Positions 28,034-37,268 of a DNA stretch of 64,000 nucleotides are shown piece by piece. Below the pieces are notes generated by a model, which saw only the letters and a program-made list of their open reading frames with translations, made no database searches and was not told the origin of the DNA. The position numbers were made by a program, and so were the translations under genes. The DNA is from Myxococcales bacterium (GTDB taxonomy: Bacteria; Myxococcota_A; Polyangia; Haliangiales; Haliangiaceae), in NCBI GenBank assembly GCA_016716835.1, contig JADJUW010000001.1, forward strand, positions 124,001-188,000. Reading direction: 5' to 3'. Position 1 is the first letter of the stretch. The number at the start of each line of letters is the position of its first letter.

Positions 28034-29230
28034 ATGGCAAAGACGGAGGGCAAAGCGCCGCGCGCACGCAGCACCGGTGCCAAATCCGCGCCCGCCGGCA
28101 GAAAGTCCGCTGCCGCGCGAAAGCAGGCGGCGAGCCAGCCGCGCGAGGACGGCGATACCGCCGACGAAACCCCCGACGAAGCCGCCGACGAGGGCAGCGA
28201 GTTTGACCCCGAGGTTGATGAGCCGGCGACCGTGGCGTTGGTGGCGGCACCTTCCGCAGCGCTCGTGTTGGCGGCGGAGGTCGACGAAGACGCCGACGAT
28301 GACCCCGACCAGGAAATGTCGATCATCGACGTACATGAGCCGGTGGCCAGCCGACCAACGGATCTCTACCAGCGCGACCCCCTGCAAATCTATATGGAGC
28401 AGGCGCGGCGCTTCCCGCTGCTCTCGGCGCAGCAAGAGCACGAGCTCGCGGTGCAGTATTTCGAGCATGGCGATGCGGCGGCGGCGCGACGCTTGGTCGA
28501 AGCCAACTTGCGCCTGGTGGTTAAGATTGCCTACGAATATCGCCGAGCCCACAAGACGATCGTCGACTTGGTGCAAGAGGGCAACATCGGCCTGCTGCAG
28601 GCCGTGCGCAAGTACGATCCGTATCGCGGCGTCAAGCTCTCGAGCTATGCCGCGTTTTGGATTCGCGCCTACATCCTCAAGTTCGTGCTCAATAATTGGC
28701 GCCTGGTCAAGATCGGCACGACGCAGGCGCAGCGCAAATTGTTTTTTAATCTGCGCAAGGAGCGCGAACGCCTCGAGCGGCTGGGCTTTGCGCCGACGGC
28801 CAAGCTCATCGCCGAAAATCTAGATGTCAGCGAACGCGACGTCGTCGAGATGGAAAAGCGCATGGCGGCGCCCGAGGCCTCGCTCGATGCGCCGGTTGGT
28901 TCGGACGACGAAGATGGCCGCACGCGGCTCGACATGCTGGCGTCGGGCGATCTCGATCCGGCCGACGCCGCCGAAGCCAAGGAGTTCAGCGCCTTGCTCG
29001 CGGAGAAGCTCGAAATCTTTGCCAAGGGCCTAGACGGGCGCGATCAGGTGCTGTTTCGCGAGCGTTGGTTGGTGGAGGAGCCGCGCACCTTGCAAGACAT
29101 TGGCGACACCTATGGCATCAGCCGCGAGCGAGCCCGTCAGCTCGAACAGCGCATCCTCGGTAATCTGCGCGTCTATCTGCGCCAAGAGCTTGGGGGCGCC
29201 GTCGACATCGATGCGTTGTCGCGTGATTAG
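28034..29230 (+). CDS. rpoH: RNA polymerase heat-shock-type sigma factor
   Basis: 398 residues. Region 1.2/2 (DPLQIYMEQARRFPLLSAQQEHELA, LVVKIAYEYRRAHKTIVDLVQEGNIGL, FWIRAYILKFVLNNWRLVKIGT), the RpoH box QRKLFFNLR right after region 2.4, and region 4 (TLQDIGDTYGISRERARQLEQRIL) identify a sigma-32 type factor. Standard RpoH is about 285 residues; here about 110 Ala/Asp/Glu-rich residues precede region 1.2, with Lys/Arg/Ala at the very start. Directly followed by rsmI (5 bp gap), probably co-transcribed. Confidence 0.9.
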   Translation: MAKTEGKAPRARSTGAKSAPAGRKSAAARKQAASQPREDGDTADETPDEAADEGSEFDPEVDEPATVALVAAPSAALVLAAEVDEDADDDPDQEMSIIDVHEPVASRPTDLYQRDPLQIYMEQARRFPLLSAQQEHELAVQYFEHGDAAAARRLVEANLRLVVKIAYEYRRAHKTIVDLVQEGNIGLLQAVRKYDPYRGVKLSSYAAFWIRAYILKFVLNNWRLVKIGTTQAQRKLFFNLRKERERLERLGFAPTAKLIAENLDVSERDVVEMEKRMAAPEASLDAPVGSDDEDGRTRLDMLASGDLDPADAAEAKEFSALLAEKLEIFAKGLDGRDQVLFRERWLVEEPRTLQDIGDTYGISRERARQLEQRILGNLRVYLRQELGGAVDIDALSRD

Positions 29231-29235
29231 GTAGC

Positions 29236-30099
29236 ATGAGCGGCCGCCTCTACGTCATCGCGACGCCGATAGGCAACCTCGAAGACCTGTCGCTGCGCGC
29301 GGCACGGCTCTTGTGCGAAGCCGCGGTCATCTATGCCGAGGACACGCGCCGCACCCGCGTGCTCATCCAGCACGCGATGACGTTGCGACCCGGGGCTTCG
29401 ATGCCGCGGTTGGTGGCGTTGTTTGACGGCAACGAGGCGGCCAGCGCGCAACGCGTGGTGGCCGACGTCGCGGCGGGGCTGGCGGTGGGCCTGGTCAGCG
29501 ACGCCGGCACGCCAAGCATTTCCGACCCTGGCCAGCGCGTGGTGCGCGCGGTCGCTGAGGCGGGGCTGCGGGTCGAGATTATTCCAGGGCCGTCGGCGGC
29601 TATCGCGGCGGTCGTGGCGTCGGGCCTGCCGAGCGAGCGTTTCTTGTTTGTTGGCTTCTTGCCGCGCGATCACGGCGCACGGCAACAGGAGCTGGCGCTG
29701 CTCGCGGCGCAAACCGCGACCATGATTTTTTACGAGGCGCCCGACCGCGTGGCGCAAACCGTGGCTGATATGGCCGCGGCGTGGGGCGACCGAGCAGCCT
29801 GCTTGTCGCGCGAGATCAGCAAGTTGCACGAGGAGCACGTGAGGCTGCCGCTGTCCGCGCTCGCGGCGCATTGCGACGCCGGCGTGCGCGGCGAGTGCGT
29901 GATCGTGGTGCAGGGGGGCGACGGCGCGGCGACCTCCGTCGCGCCCGTCGAGCTGCAGGCGCAAATTCGCGCGCTCCTCGCGCAAGGGCTCGGCCCCAAA
30001 GACGTCGCGGCGCGGCTGCTCATCACGACGGGGCAACCAAGGCGCGTGCTGTATCAACTGGCGCTATCACTGGCACGAGGCGATCACCCAAACTCGTGA
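29236..30099 (+). CDS. rsmI: 16S rRNA (cytidine-1402-2'-O)-methyltransferase RsmI
   Basis: 287 residues. SAM-dependent tetrapyrrole-methylase fold enzyme that 2'-O-methylates C1402 of 16S rRNA. Family motifs: GRLYVIATPIGNLEDLSLRA at the N-terminus, AEDTRRTRVLI, GLVSDAGTPSISDPGQ near residue 88, IIPGPSAAIAAVVASGLP and FVGFLPRD, ending with GECVIVVQGG. Length normal. It lies 5 bp after rpoH and 43 bp before ccrA on the same strand, likely one transcript. Confidence 0.95.
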   Translation: MSGRLYVIATPIGNLEDLSLRAARLLCEAAVIYAEDTRRTRVLIQHAMTLRPGASMPRLVALFDGNEAASAQRVVADVAAGLAVGLVSDAGTPSISDPGQRVVRAVAEAGLRVEIIPGPSAAIAAVVASGLPSERFLFVGFLPRDHGARQQELALLAAQTATMIFYEAPDRVAQTVADMAAAWGDRAACLSREISKLHEEHVRLPLSALAAHCDAGVRGECVIVVQGGDGAATSVAPVELQAQIRALLAQGLGPKDVAARLLITTGQPRRVLYQLALSLARGDHPNS

Positions 30100-30142
30100 A
30101 TACGGCTTGCCCTGGGCGCTGACGCGTGTTGCACTGACCGTG

Positions 30143-31399
30143 ATGTCAGAGCAAGTCCCCGCCCTCGGCGAGGTGCCGCCGCTAGGCGTCGTGCCCTCCC
30201 TCATGCGAGCGCAAACCCTCCGCGCGGCGCGCTATGGCGAACCCATCACCGCGTTTGCCGAAGAGGTGGTGCCCACGCCCGCGCTGGGCCCGCGCGAGGT
30301 CTTGGTCTATGTCATGGCCGCGGGCGTCAACTACAACAACGTGTGGGCGGCGATGGGGATGCCCATTGACGTCATCGCGACGCGCAACAAGCGCGGCGAG
30401 CCTGAAGCTTTTCATATTGGCGGCAGCGATGCGTCGGGCGTGGTGTGGGCCGTCGGCGCCGACGTGCGTAACGTCGCGGTCGGCGACGAAGTGGTGGTGC
30501 ATTGCGGCATGTGGGACCCGGACGATCCACACGTCCTCGCCGGCAAAGATCCGATGTTGGCGCCGACGCAGCGCATTTGGGGTTATGAGTCCAATTGGGG
30601 CAGTTTTGCGCAATATACCAAGGTGCAGGATCACCAATGCCTGCCAAAACCGCCGCACTTAACCTGGGAACAGGCCGCTTCCTACATGCTCGTCGGCGCC
30701 ACCGCCTATCGCATGCTGCACGGCTGGGCGCCCAATACCGTGATGCCTGGGGATCCGGTGCTCATCTGGGGCGGCGCGGGTGGCCTTGGTTCGATGGCGA
30801 TCCAGATCGTCGCCGCCGCGGGCGGACGCGCGGTCGCCGTCGTCTCGGGCGAAGAAAAAATCGCCTATTGCAAAAAGCTAGGTGCGGTCGGTGTGATCGA
30901 TCGCCGCAAGTTTACTCATTGGGGCAAGCTGCCGCGGTGGTCTGACGAGGTCGAATACGGCATTTGGCTGCAAGGCGCGCGCGCGTTTGGCAAGGCCTTT
31001 TGGGAGGCGCTCGGCGAAAAGCGCAATCCGGCGATCGTGTTTGAGCATCCGGGCGAGACGACGATTCCAACCTCTTCGTTCGTGTGCGACACCGGCGGCA
31101 TGGTGGTGATTTGCGCCGGCACCACCGGCTACAACGCGACGCTTGATTTGCGTTATCACTGGATGCGGCAGAAGCGTTTCCAGGGCTCGCATTTTGCCAA
31201 CGACGTGCAGGCCAAGGGATGTAACGACCTCGTCCTGGCGGGCAAATTAGATCCATGCCTGTCGCGCACCTTTGCCTTTGCCGAAACGGGCGCGTGCCAC
31301 CAACTGATGCGCGACAACAAGCATCCGAGTGGAAACATGGCGATCTTGGTGAATGCGCCGCGGCCCGGCCTGTGCAACCTCGCGGCGGTGCGCGCGTGA
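30143..31399 (+). CDS. ccrA: Crotonyl-CoA carboxylase/reductase
   Basis: 418 residues. NADPH-dependent reductive carboxylation of crotonyl-CoA to ethylmalonyl-CoA (MDR superfamily). Seen: GVNYNNVWAAMGMPID, HIGGSDASGVVWAVG, MWDPDD, WGYESNWGSFAQYTKVQDHQ, the nucleotide-binding stretch GDPVLIWGGAGGLGSMAIQ, FVCDTGGMVVICAGTTGY and RFQGSHFANDVQA, all typical of CCR rather than simple alcohol dehydrogenases. ATG 30143 chosen; upstream codons do not resemble the family. The stop overlaps the next start (GTGA). Supplies the ethylmalonyl-CoA pathway or polyketide extender units. Confidence 0.93.
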   Translation: MSEQVPALGEVPPLGVVPSLMRAQTLRAARYGEPITAFAEEVVPTPALGPREVLVYVMAAGVNYNNVWAAMGMPIDVIATRNKRGEPEAFHIGGSDASGVVWAVGADVRNVAVGDEVVVHCGMWDPDDPHVLAGKDPMLAPTQRIWGYESNWGSFAQYTKVQDHQCLPKPPHLTWEQAASYMLVGATAYRMLHGWAPNTVMPGDPVLIWGGAGGLGSMAIQIVAAAGGRAVAVVSGEEKIAYCKKLGAVGVIDRRKFTHWGKLPRWSDEVEYGIWLQGARAFGKAFWEALGEKRNPAIVFEHPGETTIPTSSFVCDTGGMVVICAGTTGYNATLDLRYHWMRQKRFQGSHFANDVQAKGCNDLVLAGKLDPCLSRTFAFAETGACHQLMRDNKHPSGNMAILVNAPRPGLCNLAAVRA

Positions 31400-31845
31400 G
31401 CCGGCCTTTTACGATTCTAGGCGTGCAGCAGCTTGCGATCGGCGGGGCGAGCAAGGCGCCACTGGTGCATCTGTGGCGCGACCTCCTTGGGCTGACGCAG
31501 ACCGGCACCTATCGCAGCGACCGCGAAAACGTCGACGAAGATATTTATGCGCTCGGGCAGGGCGACGGCGCGGTCGAGTTAGATCTAATGCAGCCCATCG
31601 ACGCGAGCAAATCGCCGCGCGTGCACGAGCCGGCGCTCAATCACATCGGCCTGTGGGTCGACGACCTCGCCGCCGCCGTGGCCTGGCTCACCGCGCAGGG
31701 CGTGCGCTTCACACCGGGCGGCATCCGCCGCGGCGCCGCCGGCCACGACGTCTGCTTCATCCACCCCAAGGGCAACGAAGCCTTCCCGCTCTGCGGCCAA
31801 GGCGTGCTCATCGAACTTGTCCAGGCGCCGCCGCGGCAGGCGTAG
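31396..31845 (+). CDS. VOC-superfamily protein, ethylmalonyl/methylmalonyl-CoA epimerase-like
   Basis: 149 residues, coupled to ccrA by GTGA overlap. Two beta-alpha-beta-beta-beta modules: MSRPFTILGVQQLAIGG to DLMQP, then PALNHIGLWVDDLAAAVAWL to VLIELVQ. In methylmalonyl-CoA epimerases the metal is held by two His, Gln and Glu; here the second His (NHIGLWVDD) and the Glu (IELVQ) are seen but the first His position reads Gln (VQQLAI). The ccrA neighbourhood supports a role on ethylmalonyl-CoA or methylmalonyl-CoA stereochemistry; another glyoxalase-fold function is possible. Confidence 0.8.
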   Translation: MSRPFTILGVQQLAIGGASKAPLVHLWRDLLGLTQTGTYRSDRENVDEDIYALGQGDGAVELDLMQPIDASKSPRVHEPALNHIGLWVDDLAAAVAWLTAQGVRFTPGGIRRGAAGHDVCFIHPKGNEAFPLCGQGVLIELVQAPPRQA

Positions 31846-32051
31846 CGCGCGCTAGATCTGGCACGGGGTGCGGCCTGGCACGTTGGGGAGTTTTTGGGGA
31901 CTCGATCGCTAACATGCCGTTGCCGGGCCGCTCAACCCAGCGAGGCGCCGGGCGCGGCATTTAAAGAGCCAGCGCCCCGGCGCTCCATCGAAAAACAATC
32001 TCAACAGAAACCTTCTACGAGACCTGATCGAGAGTTTGGCTAACTAACGTG

Positions 32052-32100
32052 CTGCCGCGCCCCGGCCCCGGGCTTTTCATGGCCCCGGGCCGGGCGGCAG
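32052..32100. repeat. REP-like long GC hairpin upstream of RAYT transposase
   Basis: Imperfect palindrome of 49 bases: outer arms CTGCCGC / GCGGCAG, then CCGGCCC / GGGCCGG with a three-base bulge, then GGGC / GCCC around a short TTTTCAT loop. Its size and position, immediately before a Y1 (HUH) transposase-like gene, fit the REP/BIME elements that RAYT proteins mobilise. The rest of the 31846-32168 gap holds a second, shorter palindrome (AGCGCCCCGGCGCT at 31971) and no gene I can support. Confidence 0.6.
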
Positions 32101-32129
32101 TGGGGGGAGATTCAAATTTTCGATTTCTG

Positions 32130-32158
32130 TTGCATTGTCGACGCAAATTTCATACTAA
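32130..32158 (+). promoter_or_regulatory. Possible sigma-70 promoter before RAYT gene
   Basis: TTGCAT and TACTAA separated by 17 bases in a short AT-rich stretch, ten bases before ATG 32169. The -35 box is weak and the leader would be nearly absent, so this is tentative. Confidence 0.3.
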
Positions 32159-32168
32159 TGCCGAATCA

Positions 32169-32972
32169 ATGTGCGCCGCCGGTTTCAAATCCCGCAAAGT
32201 CGGCAAGTCGCGGGCACAGCTCGCGCTGGTCGTTGGCACGCCCCATCGCAAGGCGAAAGACGGCTCGCGACGTGGAGGTAAGCGCGTGGGCGCCGGTCGC
32301 AAGCCCAACGGCGAAGCCGCGATGGTCTCGCATGCGCGCCGGCCGCCGCATAAGGCCGCGCATCCGTTGCACATTTCGATGAAGGCCTTGCCAAATGTTC
32401 CGAACCTACGGCAGCCGCGTCTCGTTCGGGTCATCACGCAGGCCATGCGCCAAGTTCACGCCATGCAACAGGGCGACGCAAGCCGCGGCGCGTTTCGCAT
32501 CGCCGAATTTTCGATCCAAGACACGCATGTTCATTTGTTGGTCGAGGCGGCCGACAAGCGCGCTATGTCGCGCGGCATGGCAAGCCTGGCTATCCGAATC
32601 GCGCTTGCCATCAAGCGAGTGCTGGGGCGCGACGAAAAGGTCTGGCGCGAGCGCTACTATGCGCGTCGTCTGACCGTGCCTAAAGAAGTCCGAAACGCGC
32701 TAGTTTACGTGCTGCTCAACAGCATTAAGCATAAGCCGGACCGCGTCGCTGCCGGGCGCCACAGGACTGGCCTGCGGGTGCTGGTCGACGTGCGCTGCAC
32801 GTCAGCGGCATGGTTTAAAGGGTTCTCACCAGCCAGCGAGGTGGCGTTGCAGCTCGCGGACAAGGCCAATATGCAAGTCCCGCCTGTGGCCCCCGCGACG
32901 ACTTGGCTATTGACCACCGGATGGCGCCGGCACGGCCTCATCGATCCGCGTCGCGATGGGCCCCGCGGCTAG
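32169..32972 (+). CDS. REP-associated tyrosine (Y1, IS200-like) transposase
   Basis: 267 residues. The N-terminus is basic (GKRVGAGRKPNGE) and precedes a single Y1/HUH domain: FRIAEFSIQDTHVHLLVEA holds the His-x-His metal site, and ALVYVLLNSIKHKPD supplies the candidate catalytic Tyr. ERYYARRLTVPKEVRNALVYVL is typical of RAYT-like proteins in delta-type proteobacteria. These nick single-stranded REP hairpins rather than move as full insertion sequences; no terminal inverted repeats were found. ATG 32169 chosen since upstream residues are low-complexity Pro/Gly from the hairpin. Confidence 0.85.
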   Translation: MCAAGFKSRKVGKSRAQLALVVGTPHRKAKDGSRRGGKRVGAGRKPNGEAAMVSHARRPPHKAAHPLHISMKALPNVPNLRQPRLVRVITQAMRQVHAMQQGDASRGAFRIAEFSIQDTHVHLLVEAADKRAMSRGMASLAIRIALAIKRVLGRDEKVWRERYYARRLTVPKEVRNALVYVLLNSIKHKPDRVAAGRHRTGLRVLVDVRCTSAAWFKGFSPASEVALQLADKANMQVPPVAPATTWLLTTGWRRHGLIDPRRDGPRG

Positions 32973-33020
32973 GCCAACGCCGCTCCCGTTAATAGATTTT
33001 CTTGTCATTGTCAGCGGCGT

Positions 33021-33033
33021 GTGACGTCCGGCG

Positions 33034-33037
<4 letters not shown>
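33021..33037. terminator. Hairpin between convergent genes
   Basis: GTGACG-TCCGG-CGTCAC, a six-base stem between the RAYT gene and the convergent phosphatase gene, overlapping the latter's stop codon. No T run follows, so an intrinsic terminator is only possible. Confidence 0.35.
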
Positions 33038-34335
<1,298 letters not shown>

Positions 34336-34369
34336 CGCCCCGCAGGGTGACACACGCGGCGCGCCGACG

Positions 34370-35683
34370 TCAACGCAGCCAAGGAGGCAGTCGCTCGAGC
34401 AGTCCATTTGACGTGTCGTCGACGAGCAGGCCACGCAACCCACTCGGCGTGACGCCGCCGGCGAGCACGCGGCCGTTGATCACGACGGCGAGGTCATGCC
34501 GTAGGCCGGCGCGATGGGCGCGGGCCGTGTACGCAAGTGTGGTTGCCAGCGCGCGCTGCGCCGCTGAGGCGTCGGCGCAGGCGGCGACGTTGCTGCCACC
34601 CGAGGCGGCGAGTTGCAACAACAACGGCGGGCTCGTGCCTCGTTGCGCGGCGCACGTGAGCGCAAGCGTTGCGTCGGTCGAGGGTGGCGAGTCCGCCGGT
34701 GGCGCGGCGCCGCTTGGTTGCGCGGAGGCGTCGATTGCCGTGTTTACCTGCGTCGCGGCCGCGAGCGGCGTCCATCGCGCGCGGATGGCGCCAGCCCGAG
34801 GCGTCGCCGCCGCAAGCCGCTCGAGTTCGCCAAGCAGGCCTTGGCACACGGTGTCGAGCACGCAATAGACATCGACGCTCCACCGCGGCTGCGCGTGGGC
34901 GATGAGCACGAAGCCACCAAATGGCGCTTCGCCGCCCGTGGCCGAAGCTGGCGATGCCGCCGGCACGCTCGTCGCGTTGAGCGCCGGGCGCTCATAGCTG
35001 CCGCGGCTGCGCCCGATGAGCGGTAACCGCTGCGAGGCGGATGGCGGCGCAAGCCCGCGGCGGAGTGCGAGGCGTTCGACGCGCTCGCCAACGTCGGTGA
35101 CCAGGCTGCGCGTCACCGGCTCGCCGTTGATGGTGAGGCGTTGCGTGGCGCCGCGCGATTCCGCCGTTGGTCTCGCCGCCACCGCGCTGTACGTCCGCTC
35201 CGTCATGGCATGCTTGAACGCTGGCAGCTCGAGGCTGCACGCTTGGGCGGCGGCGAGCAGCGCCCCGGCATCCAGCTGGTCGCCGCTATGATCGCCGAAA
35301 GTGGGCGCGGTGCCGATCGCCTCGATCAAACACCACGCGGCGCCTTGGGCGGCGGCCTCGAGCAGCGCGCTGGCGGCGCGGTCGTCGTCGATCGAGCCGC
35401 GGCTCGCGATGGTCCAACGCAAGGCGACCAGGCCGGGGAAGCGGTCAACGAGCGCGCGCAGCGTAATATGTGCATACGTCGCCGCGCCCCGGCGCACCGT
35501 ATCGGCAAGCTCGATCATAATCGGGGCCGCGGGATTGCCGTAGGTGAGCGTGGGGCTGGCAAGCGCGCGATCGCGCGGAACGGTCGAAGTACCGTCGGCC
35601 TGTGCCAAAGCCACGTGGCTCGCGGTGGCGGTGATCCACGCGACGAGCGCGCAAGAGATCACTTCAGGCATCGGTCGTCGCAT
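34370..35683 (-). CDS. Secreted thioredoxin/DsbA-like protein lacking the CxxC motif
   Basis: 437 residues (or 433 from a second ATG). Signal peptide ISCALVAWITATASHVALA. SPTLTYGNPAAPIMIELADT is the start of a DsbA/Trx_4 fold (G.P.API.I..F.D), but where CPFC should follow there is VRRGAATY, so it cannot be an oxidoreductase. The pattern YERPALNATSVPAAS then GGFVLIAHAQPRWSVDVYCVLDTVCQGLLGEL suggests a second, also degenerate, copy with scattered Cys. Likely a scaffold or binding protein in the periplasm. Probably co-transcribed with the PP2C-CNB gene. Confidence 0.65.
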   Translation of the reverse strand: MRRPMPEVISCALVAWITATASHVALAQADGTSTVPRDRALASPTLTYGNPAAPIMIELADTVRRGAATYAHITLRALVDRFPGLVALRWTIASRGSIDDDRAASALLEAAAQGAAWCLIEAIGTAPTFGDHSGDQLDAGALLAAAQACSLELPAFKHAMTERTYSAVAARPTAESRGATQRLTINGEPVTRSLVTDVGERVERLALRRGLAPPSASQRLPLIGRSRGSYERPALNATSVPAASPASATGGEAPFGGFVLIAHAQPRWSVDVYCVLDTVCQGLLGELERLAAATPRAGAIRARWTPLAAATQVNTAIDASAQPSGAAPPADSPPSTDATLALTCAAQRGTSPPLLLQLAASGGSNVAACADASAAQRALATTLAYTARAHRAGLRHDLAVVINGRVLAGGVTPSGLRGLLVDDTSNGLLERLPPWLR

Positions 35684-35758
35684 CGTGCCGCCTCAGCCTA
35701 GCATAAAATCACAAGGGTTTCATTGAGATGCGGCCGCGTTGGCGGTAGGTTGTCGGCC

Positions 35759-36631
35759 ATGATCAGCAGCCTTGCTAGCGCCATACCAGCGTTTCCCATC
35801 GATAAGGTTGAAGGCTGGATCTCCGACACCTTGCCCGTGCCGTTGCACGTGTTTGGGCTGGTCGTCGCCATCGGCGTCATCATCGGCGCCGAAATCGCAC
35901 GCCGCCATAGCTGGCGCTACAACGTCCACGACGATGATTTTCGTGGCCTCTCGCTCACCGTCGTCGTCACCGGGTTCATCGGCGCACATGTGTTTGACGT
36001 GCTGTTCTACCAATGGGACGATTTTATGAAAGACCCGATGTTAATCGTAAAGATTTGGGCGGGCATTTCCTCCTACGGCGGCTTCATCGGCGGCGCGCTC
36101 GGCTTTTTTGGTTACACGTGGTTTCGACGTCTCAACACGGGCTTGTTTGCCGACTCGATCATGCTCGGGCTCTTGCCGGGTTTTACCATTGGCCGCCTGG
36201 CTTGCACCTTGGCCAGCGATCACGTCGGCAGCGAGACGTCGTTTGTGCTTGGCTTTGACTATCCCGCGATGCGCCTCTTTGGCTTTAACGGTCCGGTTCG
36301 CCTGCACAACCTTGGTTTTTACGAGCTGCTGTATTTGATCCCTGTCTGCGCCATCGTGCTGTGGCTCGGCTTTCGCAGCAAAAAACGCCTCGCCGCCGGC
36401 TCGCTTGCGGTGCTCACCGGGCTGCTCTATGCGCCGGTGCGCTTTGCCCTCGACTACCTGCGCTTTGACAAGAGCGATCCGCGCTACCTGTCGCTGACCT
36501 TTGCGCAATGGATGTCGATCGTGGCGTTTATCGCCGCGGGCTACGTCTTTTTGCAGCTGCGCAAGCACGGCAAGCCCGCGCCCACTTCCGCCGAACTCGG
36601 CGACAAAGTTGGCGGCCGGCTGACTGCCTAA
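35759..36631 (+). CDS. lgt: Prolipoprotein diacylglyceryl transferase
   Basis: 290 residues. Transfers diacylglycerol from phosphatidylglycerol to the lipobox Cys of prolipoproteins, first step of lipoprotein maturation. Several membrane helices; SYGGFIGGALGFFGYTWFRR, GFTIGRLACTLASDHVG (the position of the GR.G.F.N.E signature, altered here), HNLGFYELLYLIP (His/Tyr-Glu motif) and LLYAPVRFALDYLRFDKSDPRY fit Lgt. ATG 35759 chosen; 12 upstream codons are not family-like. The stop overlaps the convergent hemerythrin gene by four bases. Many lipobox proteins in this window would be clients. Confidence 0.85.
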   Translation: MISSLASAIPAFPIDKVEGWISDTLPVPLHVFGLVVAIGVIIGAEIARRHSWRYNVHDDDFRGLSLTVVVTGFIGAHVFDVLFYQWDDFMKDPMLIVKIWAGISSYGGFIGGALGFFGYTWFRRLNTGLFADSIMLGLLPGFTIGRLACTLASDHVGSETSFVLGFDYPAMRLFGFNGPVRLHNLGFYELLYLIPVCAIVLWLGFRSKKRLAAGSLAVLTGLLYAPVRFALDYLRFDKSDPRYLSLTFAQWMSIVAFIAAGYVFLQLRKHGKPAPTSAELGDKVGGRLTA

Positions 36632-37155
36632 CCGCGGCCGCCGCCGCGGCGGTTGCGAAATTCGGTTTCCATTTCGGTGCGCTGCGCGTCGGTGAGGCGC
36701 GAGCTCCAAGCGGCAAACCACGCGTCTTCCAAGCGAATATGCTCGGCGGCGGCCGCGGTCAGCGCCTCAAGGTGCGCCACCATGCCTTGGTAGTAGGCCG
36801 CCGACGCATCGTTGCCGTCGAGCACGTCGTAGGCCGCGGCAATGACCCGCGCATGTGCTGCCGTGTGCTCGGCATGCTCGCGGATTAACTGTTCCACCTG
36901 CGGCGCGGCGTCGGGTGCCGAGGCCAAAACGCGCGGGAAAAACGTAGCCTCCTCATCGGCGTAGTGGCGCGGCAGCGAGCGCGATAAATAGCGCGCGCCA
37001 TCTTCGAGCTGCCGGCGCGCCGCATCGTCAACGCTGCCGCCGCCGGCGAGGGCGCGAAATACCGCGCCCAGCTCGCCCAGCACCACGCCATGGCGCTCGT
37101 GCGACGACGCCAGCTTGTCCACGAAAAAATCAGCCGCCGCGTCGTCTGGTCGCAT
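36628..37155 (-). CDS. Hemerythrin HHE-domain protein
   Basis: 175 residues. Four-helix bundle with di-iron ligands: SSHERHGVVLGEL, RHYADEEATFFPRV, REHAEHTAAHARVI and AEHIRLEDAWF supply the His and Glu/Asp positions of the HHE fold. No membrane segment; probably a cytoplasmic iron, O2 or NO responsive protein. Its 3' end overlaps lgt by four bases; divergent from trxB with 113 bp between. Confidence 0.88.
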   Translation of the reverse strand: MRPDDAAADFFVDKLASSHERHGVVLGELGAVFRALAGGGSVDDAARRQLEDGARYLSRSLPRHYADEEATFFPRVLASAPDAAPQVEQLIREHAEHTAAHARVIAAAYDVLDGNDASAAYYQGMVAHLEALTAAAAEHIRLEDAWFAAWSSRLTDAQRTEMETEFRNRRGGGRG

Positions 37156-37268
37156 GGCGGCATTGTTCGCCTCGCGGCCAGCGGCGACAACGGGCGCGGG
37201 CGGATATTGCGGGCCTAAAACGTCCCAACCTGCGGGCCGTCAAACCGGGCGTGTGGTAGGAACCGGGC

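Noticed and set aside
32025..32062. GAGAGTTTGGCT...CTGCCGCG resembles the first bases of 16S rRNA
   Set aside because: Only a few short blocks agree, with a gap in the anti-Shine-Dalgarno-distant universal primer region, and the following sequence is a palindrome rather than 16S.
32170..32200. GGTTTCAAATCCCGC as a tRNA T-arm
   Set aside because: No acceptor or anticodon stem can be formed around it; it lies at the start of the RAYT coding region.
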